From: a virus | Length of the DNA: 42,569 nucleotides | Strand: one strand, 5' to 3' | Virus record (IMG/VR): IMGVR_UViG_3300009528_000023 | Span: 1 to 42,569 of that record | Shown: piece after piece, positions 6,689-13,245 of the stretch | Layout of the letters: each line of letters opens with the position of its first letter | How positions within the stretch are numbered: the first letter of the stretch is position 1 | The notes under the pieces: generated by a model | Database searches by the model: none | What the model saw: only the letters and a program-made list of their open reading frames with translations | What the model was told of the DNA's origin: nothing | Program-made: the position numbers and the translations under genes

Positions 6689-7224
6689 TGGAAAAAATCA
6701 TAATCATAGACTCGTTTTGGACTGATGAGCATGATAACACTTGGGTTATGGACAAGGAGGGTAAGGAACATAAGATAGGTGAAAAGCGGAAGCCCGAAAT
6801 ACACGAACTTGTTCGGAATAGTGTAGGATTGGCGGTCAGGTTCACCTATGCAACATTCAACCAATGGGAGTATATCGCCAATGTAGAGCTTGTTAAAGAC
6901 CAGATTGACCAAACTAAGGGGTCGGTGGATACATCGGCTATGGAGAAATCGGCTAAGGAAGGGAAGCCATATGAAGTAAAGCCAGAAGCCAAGCCAACAA
7001 GACAGGGTTATAAGGCTGACCCTGCCAAGACAGAGAGCATACAAAAGCAAACAGCACTTATTCAATCCTGCAATCTCGCTGTATCTGGCGTGATAGATAG
7101 AATGCAAATTCTGACGTGGGCTGAGTTCTTTGATGGCTGGCTAAACGGTGATATTTATATTCCAGACAAAACCGTATTGGAGCTTTTCAATAAATATGTA
7201 GTAGCAGCAGCGAAAGAAGTCTAA
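6688..7224 (+). CDS. Possible single-strand DNA-binding or recombination accessory protein
   Basis: A 178-residue protein and one of the larger early genes. Residues about 1-75 are beta-rich with an OB-fold-like rhythm (TWVMDKEGKEHKIGEK, LAVRFTYATFNQWEYIANVE). A flexible Lys/Pro/Glu-rich linker follows (85-110), then a C-terminal helical part containing ESIQKQTALIQSCNLAV. Phage ssDNA-binding and replication accessory proteins often have this beta domain plus linker plus helix plan. The assignment is inference from architecture and early position. Confidence 0.45.
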   Translation: MEKIIIIDSFWTDEHDNTWVMDKEGKEHKIGEKRKPEIHELVRNSVGLAVRFTYATFNQWEYIANVELVKDQIDQTKGSVDTSAMEKSAKEGKPYEVKPEAKPTRQGYKADPAKTESIQKQTALIQSCNLAVSGVIDRMQILTWAEFFDGWLNGDIYIPDKTVLELFNKYVVAAAKEV

Positions 7225-7241
7225 TTGACAGTTGGTATAAT
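7225..7241 (+). promoter_or_regulatory. Extended -10 promoter
   Basis: TGG-TATAAT at 7233-7241 is an extended -10 element. A TTGACA at 7225 is too close to be its -35. Transcription would start near 7247, exactly at the first base of the structured element 7246-7309. Confidence 0.6.
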
Positions 7242-7245
7242 ATGG

Positions 7246-7309
7246 CTTGCTGGGGTGCCAATAAAAGGGTAAATGACTACATTAGAGTGTAGTAGCCAGC
7301 CCCAGCAGG
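7246..7309 (+). ncRNA. Structured leader element, copy 2
   Basis: CTTGCTGGGG (7246-7255) pairs with CCCCAGCAGG (7300-7309), a ten-pair stem with one G-U pair. Inside, CTACA (7277-7281) pairs with TGTAG (7288-7292). The closing stem and its flanks match the element at 4272-4330. The structure would begin at the transcript's first base and ends 21 bases before the ATG of the next gene. An overlapping frame from ATG 7273 encodes SSQPQQGF where copy 1 encodes EPSQQGIW. Confidence 0.45.
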
Positions 7310-7330
7310 GATTTAAAGGGGGGTTTAACA

Positions 7331-7585
7331 ATGGAGACAGAAAGATACGAACATCATGGCGTTACGGTTTGGGTTTATAGCGATTTAAGGGGGAAGCATA
7401 GACGGCATTGCCTTTGCTTTGATTGTCAATCATTCTATCCGGATGTTCCCGATATGAATTGTAAAATAGCGGAAGCACTTTTCAGGTTTGATAGATTGAA
7501 TGGTCTAGTTACGCCAGTATATGAATGTCCTGAGTTCATAAAGAGCGAATTTCCCGAATATCACAATTGGCTCAAAAACCGCTAG
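7331..7585 (+). CDS. Conserved Cys/His-rich phage protein
   Basis: An 84-residue protein with HRRHCLCFDC, NCKIAEALF and a final YECPEF. This is a pattern I recognise from many small phage proteins of unknown function (GKHR-x2-CLC-x2-C, then N-C-x-I-A, then P-V-x-E-C-P). Four cysteines and nearby histidines should bind one zinc ion. It has its own promoter and structured leader, unlike most neighbours. Function is unknown. Confidence 0.75.
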   Translation: METERYEHHGVTVWVYSDLRGKHRRHCLCFDCQSFYPDVPDMNCKIAEALFRFDRLNGLVTPVYECPEFIKSEFPEYHNWLKNR

Positions 7586-7591
7586 CTTAAC

Positions 7592-7620
7592 ATATTATAT
7601 GTAGTGCGCCCTTTGGGGGA
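7592..7620 (+). repeat. TAGTGCGCC intergenic element, copy 1
   Basis: TATATGTAGTGCGCC followed by CTTTGGGGG lies between the stop of one gene and the ATG at 7625. Copies with the same core occur before the genes at 8386 and 13278. The GGGGG part can act as ribosome site. Confidence 0.6.
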
Positions 7621-7624
7621 TTTT

Positions 7625-7948
7625 ATGTGCAGAGAAATACTATTGGGCAGTATAAGTTCTTCAAGAGAAGAGCAACTTGGGTTCCACTATTGGGACAATC
7701 GCCATCCATGTGGCTGGGTACATTGGGCGTTTGGATGGAAAACTGGAATAGACAATGACTTAATTTGTGTTTTCCCTAATGTTAAGACAAGGGTATTGGA
7801 ACATTATGCATTGAGTCCAGTTTGTTCTAATAGATTGTTAGCCCTTTTAGCCTTTATCATTAAGCGACTATTGTTTATACTTGACCCAGACCTAAGGTAT
7901 AGAAGAACCGAAAAGGATGGAGGGGAAAATAATGAAAGAAATTGTTGA
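7625..7948 (+). CDS. Small unknown early protein
   Basis: A 107-residue protein starting at ATG 7625 behind TTTGGGGGA. A longer frame from GTG 7604 would begin inside the repeated intergenic element and is less likely. Residues about 65-87 are hydrophobic (LLALLAFIIKRLLFIL) and might form one membrane helix. The N-terminal half is rich in Trp, His and Gly. No family is recognised. Confidence 0.6.
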   Translation: MCREILLGSISSSREEQLGFHYWDNRHPCGWVHWAFGWKTGIDNDLICVFPNVKTRVLEHYALSPVCSNRLLALLAFIIKRLLFILDPDLRYRRTEKDGGENNERNC

Positions 7949-8081
7949 AAAATTGATTGAGTACCACGAAAAATCACTTATCTCAACTCCATATTCGGAA
8001 GTTTATATCAAGCAGATAACAGTAATAGTATTGAGGAATTATCTCAAATATTTAACTGGGGGTAAAAAGACTAATGGATAA
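7932..8081 (+). CDS. Small helical protein
   Basis: A 49-residue protein (MKEIVEKLIEYHEKSLISTP at the start), largely helical and basic at the end. It overlaps the end of the previous gene and the start of the next. Function is unknown. Confidence 0.5.
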   Translation: MKEIVEKLIEYHEKSLISTPYSEVYIKQITVIVLRNYLKYLTGGKKTNG

Positions 8082-8343
8082 GAGTTTACAGCAAAGATGT
8101 CTTAGGAATTGCAGAAGCGTTGCTGATATGGAATTATACAGTAAAATATCTGAGTATGGTAACAAAAAATTAGGTCACATATGGAGATATAAACCAAATC
8201 AAGTACATAAAATAATGAGGGCTGTTATTAGTTATTGCATTAATAATGGAACAAAGTTACCTGATTATAAGCATACATTGGGTAGGAGAATGCAATTTGA
8301 AGATGGGGACTCTGGGGTTACAATCACTACTTGGGCACCGTAA
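8074..8343 (+). CDS. Small basic early protein
   Basis: An 89-residue basic protein, helical over residues 1-65 (MDKSLQQRCLRNCRSVADME) with a C-terminal strand. The high Lys/Arg/His content suggests nucleic-acid contact. It overlaps the upstream gene. No family is recognised. Confidence 0.55.
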   Translation: MDKSLQQRCLRNCRSVADMELYSKISEYGNKKLGHIWRYKPNQVHKIMRAVISYCINNGTKLPDYKHTLGRRMQFEDGDSGVTITTWAP

Positions 8344-8353
8344 CATTACATAA

Positions 8354-8376
8354 GCACTATAGTGCGCCATTAAGGA
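8354..8376 (+). repeat. TAGTGCGCC intergenic element, copy 2, with palindrome
   Basis: The core TAGTGCGCCATTA matches the copies at 7592 and 13246. Here it is joined to a perfect 12-base palindrome, GCACTATAGTGC (8354-8365), and followed by AAGGAG, the ribosome site of the gene at 8386. Confidence 0.55.
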
Positions 8377-8385
8377 GTAAAGAGA

Positions 8386-8553
8386 ATGAACAAAGAAGAA
8401 CACATAGCAAGGCACGAGATACTTCACAGGGAATTGGATGAGTTGGTGGCTGATATGATTACACATACCAAGATGTTGCCATCAAAGACTACTGTGATGG
8501 AATTAATGCAATGGTCGTGCCAGCAAAAAAGCGAACCAGCCGAGGATGAATGA
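8386..8553 (+). CDS. Conserved small phage protein
   Basis: A 55-residue helical protein. EEHIARHEILHRELDELVAD followed by MLPSKTTVMELMQW is a pattern I know from many phage genomes (a helix with H-x3-H, then a short loop, then T-T-V-x-E-L-M-x-W). Function is unknown; the fold looks like two antiparallel helices. AAGGAG is well placed upstream. Confidence 0.7.
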   Translation: MNKEEHIARHEILHRELDELVADMITHTKMLPSKTTVMELMQWSCQQKSEPAEDE

Positions 8554-8581
8554 AATACATATTATCAATAGGAGGGTAAAG

Positions 8582-8887
8582 ATGAGTGAACAGGAACTAA
8601 ATAAAAGGCTGGCTGAGTGGGCAGGTATTAATCTTTCTGGCGTTCCCAATGGTTGTGATCCACAATTCCACTTATCCCTAGATGCCTGCTTTAAGTGGCT
8701 GGTGCCGAAGCTATGGATATGTGATATTACACTAGAAGAGGGCATATTCTGGTTTGTTAGAGTGGCACACCCAAATTATGGAGAAGGCAAGGCTAACGGA
8801 GAAGCTGCTGATAATAAAGCACTAGCCCGAATCCTCTGCAAAGCCATAGATAAACTCATTAAGGAGGACAAAAATGAAACTCAATAG
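8582..8887 (+). CDS. Phage ABA-sandwich domain-like protein
   Basis: A 101-residue protein. ATG 8582 follows GGAGGG and is preferred over the longer frame. It has an N-terminal helix ELNKRLAEWAGI, then CDPQFHLSLDACFKWLVPKL, a central WFVRVAHPNYGEG strand and a final helix with ARILCKAIDKLI. This order (substrate-like N-terminal helix, F-x-x-S-L-x-A-C-F, then A-x-A-L-C-x-A) matches the small phage ABA-sandwich family found in many phages. The biological role of that family is not established. Confidence 0.7.
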   Translation: MSEQELNKRLAEWAGINLSGVPNGCDPQFHLSLDACFKWLVPKLWICDITLEEGIFWFVRVAHPNYGEGKANGEAADNKALARILCKAIDKLIKEDKNETQ

Positions 8888-9188
8888 AAAGAAAGCAAAG
8901 GAGATTTGTATAGAGCTATGGACAGATTTAGCTAAAACTGGCAAGTATAAGAAGGATTGGGCAGGCTGGGAGAAGTATGGTGGGATGGATAATGATTGCC
9001 CATTCTGTGAGTTTGCTTGTAATTCCGCAGGTGGAGTGGTTGATGCTTGCGATAGATGCCCCATTGTAGAGAGTGGATGGGTGGATTGTTATGAAATGGG
9101 ATTTGAGGAATGGGTAAGAGCTAGACAACCAAGAACACGCAAGAAATACGCCAAGATATTCCTAGAGAGGCTACTAGGGCTTAAATGA
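8874..9188 (+). CDS. Cys-rich zinc-binding phage protein
   Basis: A 104-residue protein with an N-terminal basic helix, then CPFCEFAC, CDRCP and a later Cys-Tyr pair: two Cys-x2-Cys pairs that should form one zinc ribbon. The C-terminus is basic (RARQPRTRKKYAKIFL). It is coupled to its neighbours by overlap. The family appears in phage early regions but has no assigned function. Confidence 0.65.
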   Translation: MKLNRKKAKEICIELWTDLAKTGKYKKDWAGWEKYGGMDNDCPFCEFACNSAGGVVDACDRCPIVESGWVDCYEMGFEEWVRARQPRTRKKYAKIFLERLLGLK

Positions 9189-9700
9189 GTGAAAACTTAG
9201 CTGATAAGGGAACACACGAACACTATAAACTTGTCAGGGAGTCTCCTGAATACAGGATGTCCTTGATGATGGAGGAACTACAAGCAGAGATGCAACCGCC
9301 TTGGGGTTCTAGGGAAGAGGAGTTACCTGATAGCAATAACATATCTATTACTGATAAGAATATGGGGGATAGGGGGTATGGGGGGAAGGGGGAATATTAT
9401 ACACCATATCTTGATATGAAGATTCGTGGGCTCAACCTTCACCTTGAGAAAATAGAGGACTTTGTTCGCATGGTTATGCCTATAATTGAAAGGCAAAAAA
9501 TACCAGTGAAGCTAGTTGAAATCCCGATGCCAAAAAGAATCAATATGCCCGTAATCACGAATGCGGTTGGTGTTGGGCAATTCCTTCGGCTTAAGTCAGA
9601 GTTCTTATACTGGCAATCAAAGCTAATTAAACACCTTGATAAGGGTAAAAAGAAGGAAAGTATATGGACAAATGATGGACACGAGATGGACAAAGTGTGA
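9185..9700 (+). CDS. Unknown protein just upstream of the candidate origin
   Basis: A 171-residue protein. The N-terminal 60 residues are polar, followed by a Gly-rich stretch (GDRGYGGKGEYYTPY) and then a helical C-terminal half (LHLEKIEDFVRMVMPIIER). Its last codons lie inside the ATGGACA repeat array. Its place directly before the helicase-like gene suggests a replication role, such as an origin-binding or helicase-loading protein, but no motif proves this. Confidence 0.55.
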   Translation: MSENLADKGTHEHYKLVRESPEYRMSLMMEELQAEMQPPWGSREEELPDSNNISITDKNMGDRGYGGKGEYYTPYLDMKIRGLNLHLEKIEDFVRMVMPIIERQKIPVKLVEIPMPKRINMPVITNAVGVGQFLRLKSEFLYWQSKLIKHLDKGKKKESIWTNDGHEMDKV

Positions 9701-9760
9701 CAAAAATGGATTTCAATGGACAATATGGACACAGATGGATATAGATGGACAAAATGGATA
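9664..9760. repeat. Iteron-like ATGGACA array, candidate replication origin
   Basis: Copies of ATGGAYA or close variants begin at 9664, 9675, 9686, 9697 (degenerate), 9706, 9716, 9725, 9735, 9745 and 9754. The spacing is 9-11 bases, one helical turn, all in the same direction. The array spans the end of one gene and the start codons of the helicase-like gene. Phased direct repeats of this kind are typical binding sites for a replication initiator. Confidence 0.7.
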
Positions 9761-10611
9761 AGGGCAGAAGTCTAGCACAGGAGATACGGCTTTGGGTAGC
9801 AGAGAATCCAGGTCGCAAGTTTGGCCTGAGCACGTTGGACAATGAACTAGGGATTTGGAGTACGGTTGATAAGAATAATCGTTGGCATATTATCCGCCGA
9901 TTGGTGGAAGAGGGGCTGGTTGAAAAGTATGGTGGTGGCTATCGGGTTATAGTTGATGGGCTTGTTACCCTTAACTGGAGGGCGGCAGATGAGAGTTTGA
10001 TATGGGATATTAAGTGGCCATTTGGGCTAGAGAACTATGTTGATATTCTCCCCAAGAATATTATTGTTGTGGCAGGCTCAAAGGATGCTGGCAAGACCGC
10101 CTTCCTACTCAATGTTGTAAGGCTGAATATGGACAAATACACCATACATTATTACTCAAGCGAGATGGGTGAGCTAGAATTAAAAAGAAGGTTACGTAAG
10201 TTTGAGGATACTGGTCTTGCCAAAATGGACAGTTGGAAATTCTATACCTATGAGAAGTCATTTGACTTTCAGGATGCGGTAAGTAAAAACCCAAATGATA
10301 TTCACATTATAGATTTCCTTGAAATACACAAAGACTTCTGGGAGGTCAGTGGTTTAATTTACCACATTTGGGATAAACTTGGTGGGATTGCCATTATAGC
10401 ATTGCAGAAGAACCCTGGTGCCGATATGGGGCTTGGTGGTGGGCGTAGCCTAGAAAAGGCAAGGCTTTATCTTACAATGGATATAAACAAACTCACTATT
10501 AAGGTGGGTAAGAATTGGGCACAGGAGACTGTCAACCCACGTGGTAAGAGTTGGACATTCCAGTTAGTCGGCGGTGCCAAATTTCTCAATATACAGGAGG
10601 CAAATGATTAA
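9745..10611 (+). CDS. DnaB/RecA-like replicative ATPase
   Basis: A 288-residue protein. Residues about 8-75 form a winged-helix-like domain (LRLWVAENPGRKF-type start, then HIIRRLVEEGLVEKYGGGY). Residues about 100-288 are a RecA-fold ATPase: Walker A GSKDAGKT at 111-118, SSEMGE at 138-143 (the DnaB SxEM motif), Walker B IHIIDFLE at 186-193, and ALQKNPGADMGLGGG at 219-233 in the place of the DnaB/RecA loop. It should bind single-stranded DNA and use ATP, acting as helicase, loader or recombinase. It lacks the DnaB N-terminal domain and is much shorter than a full DnaB. The start may be 9745 or 9754; both ATGs are part of the repeat array. Confidence 0.8.
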   Translation: MDKMDKGRSLAQEIRLWVAENPGRKFGLSTLDNELGIWSTVDKNNRWHIIRRLVEEGLVEKYGGGYRVIVDGLVTLNWRAADESLIWDIKWPFGLENYVDILPKNIIVVAGSKDAGKTAFLLNVVRLNMDKYTIHYYSSEMGELELKRRLRKFEDTGLAKMDSWKFYTYEKSFDFQDAVSKNPNDIHIIDFLEIHKDFWEVSGLIYHIWDKLGGIAIIALQKNPGADMGLGGGRSLEKARLYLTMDINKLTIKVGKNWAQETVNPRGKSWTFQLVGGAKFLNIQEAND

Positions 10612-10613
10612 AG

Positions 10614-10988
10614 ATGAAGAATAGAACAGGGGAATTGAGGGAACAATTGGAGATTATCTTGGGCAATTTAGTTACTAGAATAGCTACAGAGCATTATGAT
10701 TTTTATTATGCCGCAAAATTGGAAGCTGTGGGTTATGTTATTGAAGCCTGCAAGGAGAAGGGGATGGCTTTTGTAGTGGATAGGGAGTTGCCTTTATGCC
10801 CTGAAAAACCAGAATGTCAGCTAACAGATGGCGATATGGACAAAAGGGGGGTTAAGCCTCAGTACAGAAACGAATTCATATGCTATGTCGGGGACTTTCG
10901 CCACGCTTATATTACAGCAATCCAAGATATGATAATTTGGCACAGGGATAGTTTGGAGGAGATAGACATTGAAGAGAACACTGATTAA
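10614..10988 (+). CDS. Unknown early protein next to helicase
   Basis: A 124-residue protein starting three bases after the helicase-like gene. Helices at residues 5-50 are followed by a Cys-containing loop (LPLCPEKPECQLTDGD) and a C-terminal helix. It overlaps the next gene by 20 bases. A replication accessory role is suggested only by position. Confidence 0.6.
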   Translation: MKNRTGELREQLEIILGNLVTRIATEHYDFYYAAKLEAVGYVIEACKEKGMAFVVDRELPLCPEKPECQLTDGDMDKRGVKPQYRNEFICYVGDFRHAYITAIQDMIIWHRDSLEEIDIEENTD

Positions 10989-11400
10989 AAGGAAGAAGAG
11001 TAGGTTTGAGCCACACGATACACTGTGTAGTAAATATGTAAGGCTTATGTCCGGTGGATACTGCAAGAGGTGTTGGTTGAGGGGCAAGGGCGTGAAGGTA
11101 GATTGGCGTACTCTGCATTGGGCTCATTGTTTTAATAGAAATATACTGGCGACTAGGTGGGAATATGATAACTCCGCCCCGCTTTGTTGTGGTTGCCATA
11201 GGCATCTTGATTTGAACCACGAAGAAAAGCACGAGTTCTTTATGGGAATACTTGGTAGTAAAAGGTACAATGAGCTAAGGGAAATGGCTAAGCCTGGTGG
11301 TAAACCTGATAGGGACAAGATAAAGGCTGACCTTCAAGACAAGATTAGATTCTTGGAAGATGACAACGGTGGATGGATTTTTGTAGAAGATGATGACTGA
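10969..11400 (+). CDS. NinG-like HNH-type recombination protein
   Basis: A 143-residue basic protein beginning with TTG behind GGAGGAG. CSKYVRLMSGGYCKRCW, then LHWAHCFNR, a Thr-Arg-Trp-Glu-Tyr-Asp-Asn run and CCGCHRHLD make the order expected of NinG/Rap-type HNH folds (Cys pair, catalytic His, Asn, then Cys-x2-Cys-His). The C-terminal helix carries the usual LGSKRYNELREMA. NinG proteins of phage lambda type process recombination junctions. Nuclease activity here is inferred from the conserved residues. Confidence 0.7.
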   Translation: MKRTLIKRKKSRFEPHDTLCSKYVRLMSGGYCKRCWLRGKGVKVDWRTLHWAHCFNRNILATRWEYDNSAPLCCGCHRHLDLNHEEKHEFFMGILGSKRYNELREMAKPGGKPDRDKIKADLQDKIRFLEDDNGGWIFVEDDD

Positions 11401-11617
11401 AGACGAAAAGACGAAAGCCGTCAAGGGGTTCAAGCGACAACTAAATGGTGTAATGAGCGTGTTTCATTTCTATGGGCTACAAATATACATCCCAAATGCT
11501 ATTGAGGTGATCACTGAACTTGCCTTGTTACTACACAAGAGATTAAATGGGCAGGATATACCCGTAACATATGAACACGCTAACGAGAAGAAGCGACTAA
11601 GGGGTAAAGGAGGATAA
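11390..11617 (+). CDS. Small unknown early protein
   Basis: A 75-residue protein with a basic N-terminus, a hydrophobic strand-helix core (YIPNAIEVITELALLLHKRL) and a basic end (KKRLRGKGG). It overlaps the preceding gene; ATG 11393 is an alternative start. No family is recognised. Confidence 0.6.
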   Translation: MMTEDEKTKAVKGFKRQLNGVMSVFHFYGLQIYIPNAIEVITELALLLHKRLNGQDIPVTYEHANEKKRLRGKGG

Positions 11618-11618
11618 T

Positions 11619-11843
11619 ATGAGTTGGAGACCAAAAAACTGGGATAATCCCTACAGAGAGGATTACCACTACAGCGATAGACAAATCGCTTGGTGTCAGC
11701 ATAGGGTATTTGAAGCTGGTGCTGATGCGATGTTGTATGCAATTTTGGGAGCGCTACTGGATAGAAAAATTAAATTCAAAAGAAGTCGGGGTGTAGTAGA
11801 ACTTATTGTAGAGGAAGAAAATGAAATGCCTAAGACTGCTTGA
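11619..11843 (+). CDS. Conserved small phage protein
   Basis: A 74-residue protein starting SWRPKNWDNPY, followed by a helix with FEAGADAMLYAIL. The W-R-P-x-N-W-x-N-P start and the E-A-G-A-D-A-M helix are features I recognise from many small phage proteins of unknown function. AAAGGAGG lies upstream. Its end contains the -35 of the HNH promoter. Confidence 0.7.
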   Translation: MSWRPKNWDNPYREDYHYSDRQIAWCQHRVFEAGADAMLYAILGALLDRKIKFKRSRGVVELIVEEENEMPKTA

Positions 11844-11868
11844 CAATTCATCTTTACCCTGCTACAAT
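11840..11868 (+). promoter_or_regulatory. Promoter TTGACA-N17-TACAAT of the HNH gene
   Basis: TTGACA (11840-11845) and TACAAT (11863-11868) are 17 bases apart, near consensus. Transcription would begin about at ATG 11875, so the message would be leaderless or nearly so. Confidence 0.75.
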
Positions 11869-11874
11869 CTAAGC

Positions 11875-12225
11875 ATGAGAAAGAAATATCATGTTGGAAA
11901 AGACAACCCAATGTATGGGAGAAAGCATTCTGAGGCATCACTCCTAAAAATGAGACTGATTAAACTAGGAGAGAATAACCCATTTTGGCGTGGCGATAAG
12001 GCTGGGCGTGGCGCTCTTCACGATTGGCTGAAGTCGAGAAAGCCCAAAACTGTACTTTGTGAGAGATGTGGGGGTCGACCACCATTTGACCTTGCACTTA
12101 CGGGCTATAAATATACTCGTGATTTAAATGACTATCAATGGTTGTGCAGAAGGTGCCATATGGAAATTGATGGGCGCCTGGACAAGCTAATTAAGGTAAG
12201 TAAAGAGAGGAAAGCATCGTTGTGA
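11875..12225 (+). CDS. HNH homing endonuclease with NUMOD3-like motif
   Basis: A 116-residue protein from ATG 11875. MYGRKHSEASLLKMRLIKL (about residues 13-31) is the NUMOD3 DNA-binding helix found in homing endonucleases. ALHDWLKSRKPK then CERCG, LNDYQWLC and RRCHMEIDGR give an HNH-type zinc fold with two Cys-x2-Cys pairs. It carries its own strong promoter within the tail of the upstream gene, and no ribosome site is visible, as expected for a selfish gene inserted into an operon. A longer frame from 11821 is possible but would start inside the upstream gene and span the promoter. Confidence 0.8.
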   Translation: MRKKYHVGKDNPMYGRKHSEASLLKMRLIKLGENNPFWRGDKAGRGALHDWLKSRKPKTVLCERCGGRPPFDLALTGYKYTRDLNDYQWLCRRCHMEIDGRLDKLIKVSKERKASL

Positions 12226-12410
12226 GGTGTCCAAGTTGCAATATGGAAAGTATGCAACCTGAGTTAGACTTGGATGAGGGGAAAATCAGATGTTGTATGC
12301 TATGTGGTCACAGGGAGGATTTATATGGGCGTTCACTTGATGGTGTAAGACCGAGAGAATTTGAAAGAATATATGGTATGAAACTAAAACAACAACCGTA
12401 TGGACATTAA
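12222..12410 (+). CDS. Zinc-ribbon mini protein
   Basis: A 62-residue protein with CPSC at the start and CCMLCGH at about 24-30, a classic zinc ribbon. GTG 12222 overlaps the upstream TGA. The rest is charged (REFERIYGMKLKQQ). Many phage early regions hold such transcription-factor-like ribbons, but its target is unknown. Confidence 0.6.
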   Translation: MRCPSCNMESMQPELDLDEGKIRCCMLCGHREDLYGRSLDGVRPREFERIYGMKLKQQPYGH

Positions 12411-12422
12411 CGGAGGGAAAGA

Positions 12423-12608
12423 ATGAAAGTTTGGAAAGTAACTGAAGGCGATGGGGGAGGGAGTCCATTATACATAGATAGAATGGCAGTGTGGGATGAA
12501 ATCCAGGGTGGGCTAGAATATGATGAGATTGGCAACAAATACCTTATAGAAGTTGTAGATATGTCAGCTGATGTATTTTACAAACTACCAGAATGGGGTG
12601 GTTTTTAG
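12423..12608 (+). CDS. Small protein, paralogue of the leftward gene 18706-18897
   Basis: A 61-residue protein behind GGAGGG. It aligns over its length with the 63-residue product of 18706-18897: both begin MKV, have a Gly-Gly-Gly segment, and end with a D/E-MS-x2-x-F-x2-LPE-x2-G pattern. The two are therefore duplicated or separately acquired members of one family, now in opposite transcription units. Function is unknown. Confidence 0.65.
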   Translation: MKVWKVTEGDGGGSPLYIDRMAVWDEIQGGLEYDEIGNKYLIEVVDMSADVFYKLPEWGGF

Positions 12609-12649
12609 CCAGCGCTTAACAGTATTATATCAAGAGTTAGAAATACGAA

Positions 12650-12787
12650 ATGACAGATTGGCCGTTACTAGAGTGTATAGAGAATAGGGAAGAGTTTATA
12701 GAGAAACTAAAGAAACGTGGTATAATTAAGCGTGATTGGAAACCGCCCAAAAAGAAGAAGGGGGAAGGATGGAAGCTAAGGAAATAA
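12650..12787 (+). CDS. Small basic protein
   Basis: A 45-residue protein with an acidic first third and a very basic end (KPPKKKKGEGWKLRK). No good ribosome site precedes it, so expression is uncertain. It overlaps the start of the next gene. A TGG-TATAAT extended -10 lies inside it at 12718-12726 and could start transcription of the following genes. Confidence 0.4.
   Translation: MTDWPLLECIENREEFIEKLKKRGIIKRDWKPPKKKKGEGWKLRK
12718..12726 (+). promoter_or_regulatory. Possible extended -10 promoter inside a small gene
   Basis: TGG-TATAAT at 12718-12726 is identical to the element at 7233-7241. It would start transcription about 40 bases before the ATG at 12769. Confidence 0.4.
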
Positions 12788-12930
12788 CACTTGAGGAAAT
12801 AGTAGTTAAGATTTGGGGGATGGCACAAGCTAGTATAGAGCAAGGGAACCCACCGTATGAGGATAATGTGGTTCGTCAGGCAACGCTAGAGTGGGCTTTG
12901 GGGGAGCTTAAAAAGAAAGCCAAGATATAA
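12769..12930 (+). CDS. Small helical protein
   Basis: A 53-residue protein, mainly one or two helices (MEAKEITLEEIVVKIWGMAQ), with a basic end. ATG 12769 after GGGGGAAGG is favoured over an upstream frame. Function is unknown. Confidence 0.5.
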   Translation: MEAKEITLEEIVVKIWGMAQASIEQGNPPYEDNVVRQATLEWALGELKKKAKI

Positions 12931-12962
12931 AGGTGATAAATCTATATAAAAAGGAGTATGGA

Positions 12963-13223
12963 ATGGCTAAGATTGATTGCAATGTAGATTGGAATGGGTA
13001 TTTTAAGGGTAAGGAATTTGCAGATATATCAACCGAGCTTTATAGAGAATATGTTTTCCCTATGGGTGAGAAGGTTCGGATTGAACGCCCCCAATGGCTT
13101 AATGTTTCAAGTTCAGGTGGTCATCGCATTATAAGCCTAGATAGATATTCGCACTATATACCGTGTAAGTGGATTCATCTTTATTGGGAAGTCAAAAGCG
13201 GTAGCCCACACTTCGTAAGGTGA
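12963..13223 (+). CDS. Small unknown early protein
   Basis: An 86-residue protein. ATG 12963 follows AAAAGGAG at the right distance; an upstream GTG in frame is less likely. It is beta-rich with many aromatic residues (NVDWNGYFKGKEF; HYIPCKWIHLYW). No family is recognised. Confidence 0.6.
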   Translation: MAKIDCNVDWNGYFKGKEFADISTELYREYVFPMGEKVRIERPQWLNVSSSGGHRIISLDRYSHYIPCKWIHLYWEVKSGSPHFVR

Positions 13224-13245
13224 TAAATGGCGGAAGTGAGATTCA

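Noticed and set aside
8354-8365. T7-like promoter hint (CACTATAG)
   Set aside because: Only eight bases match and the other two copies of the surrounding element lack them. No single-subunit RNA polymerase gene was recognised.
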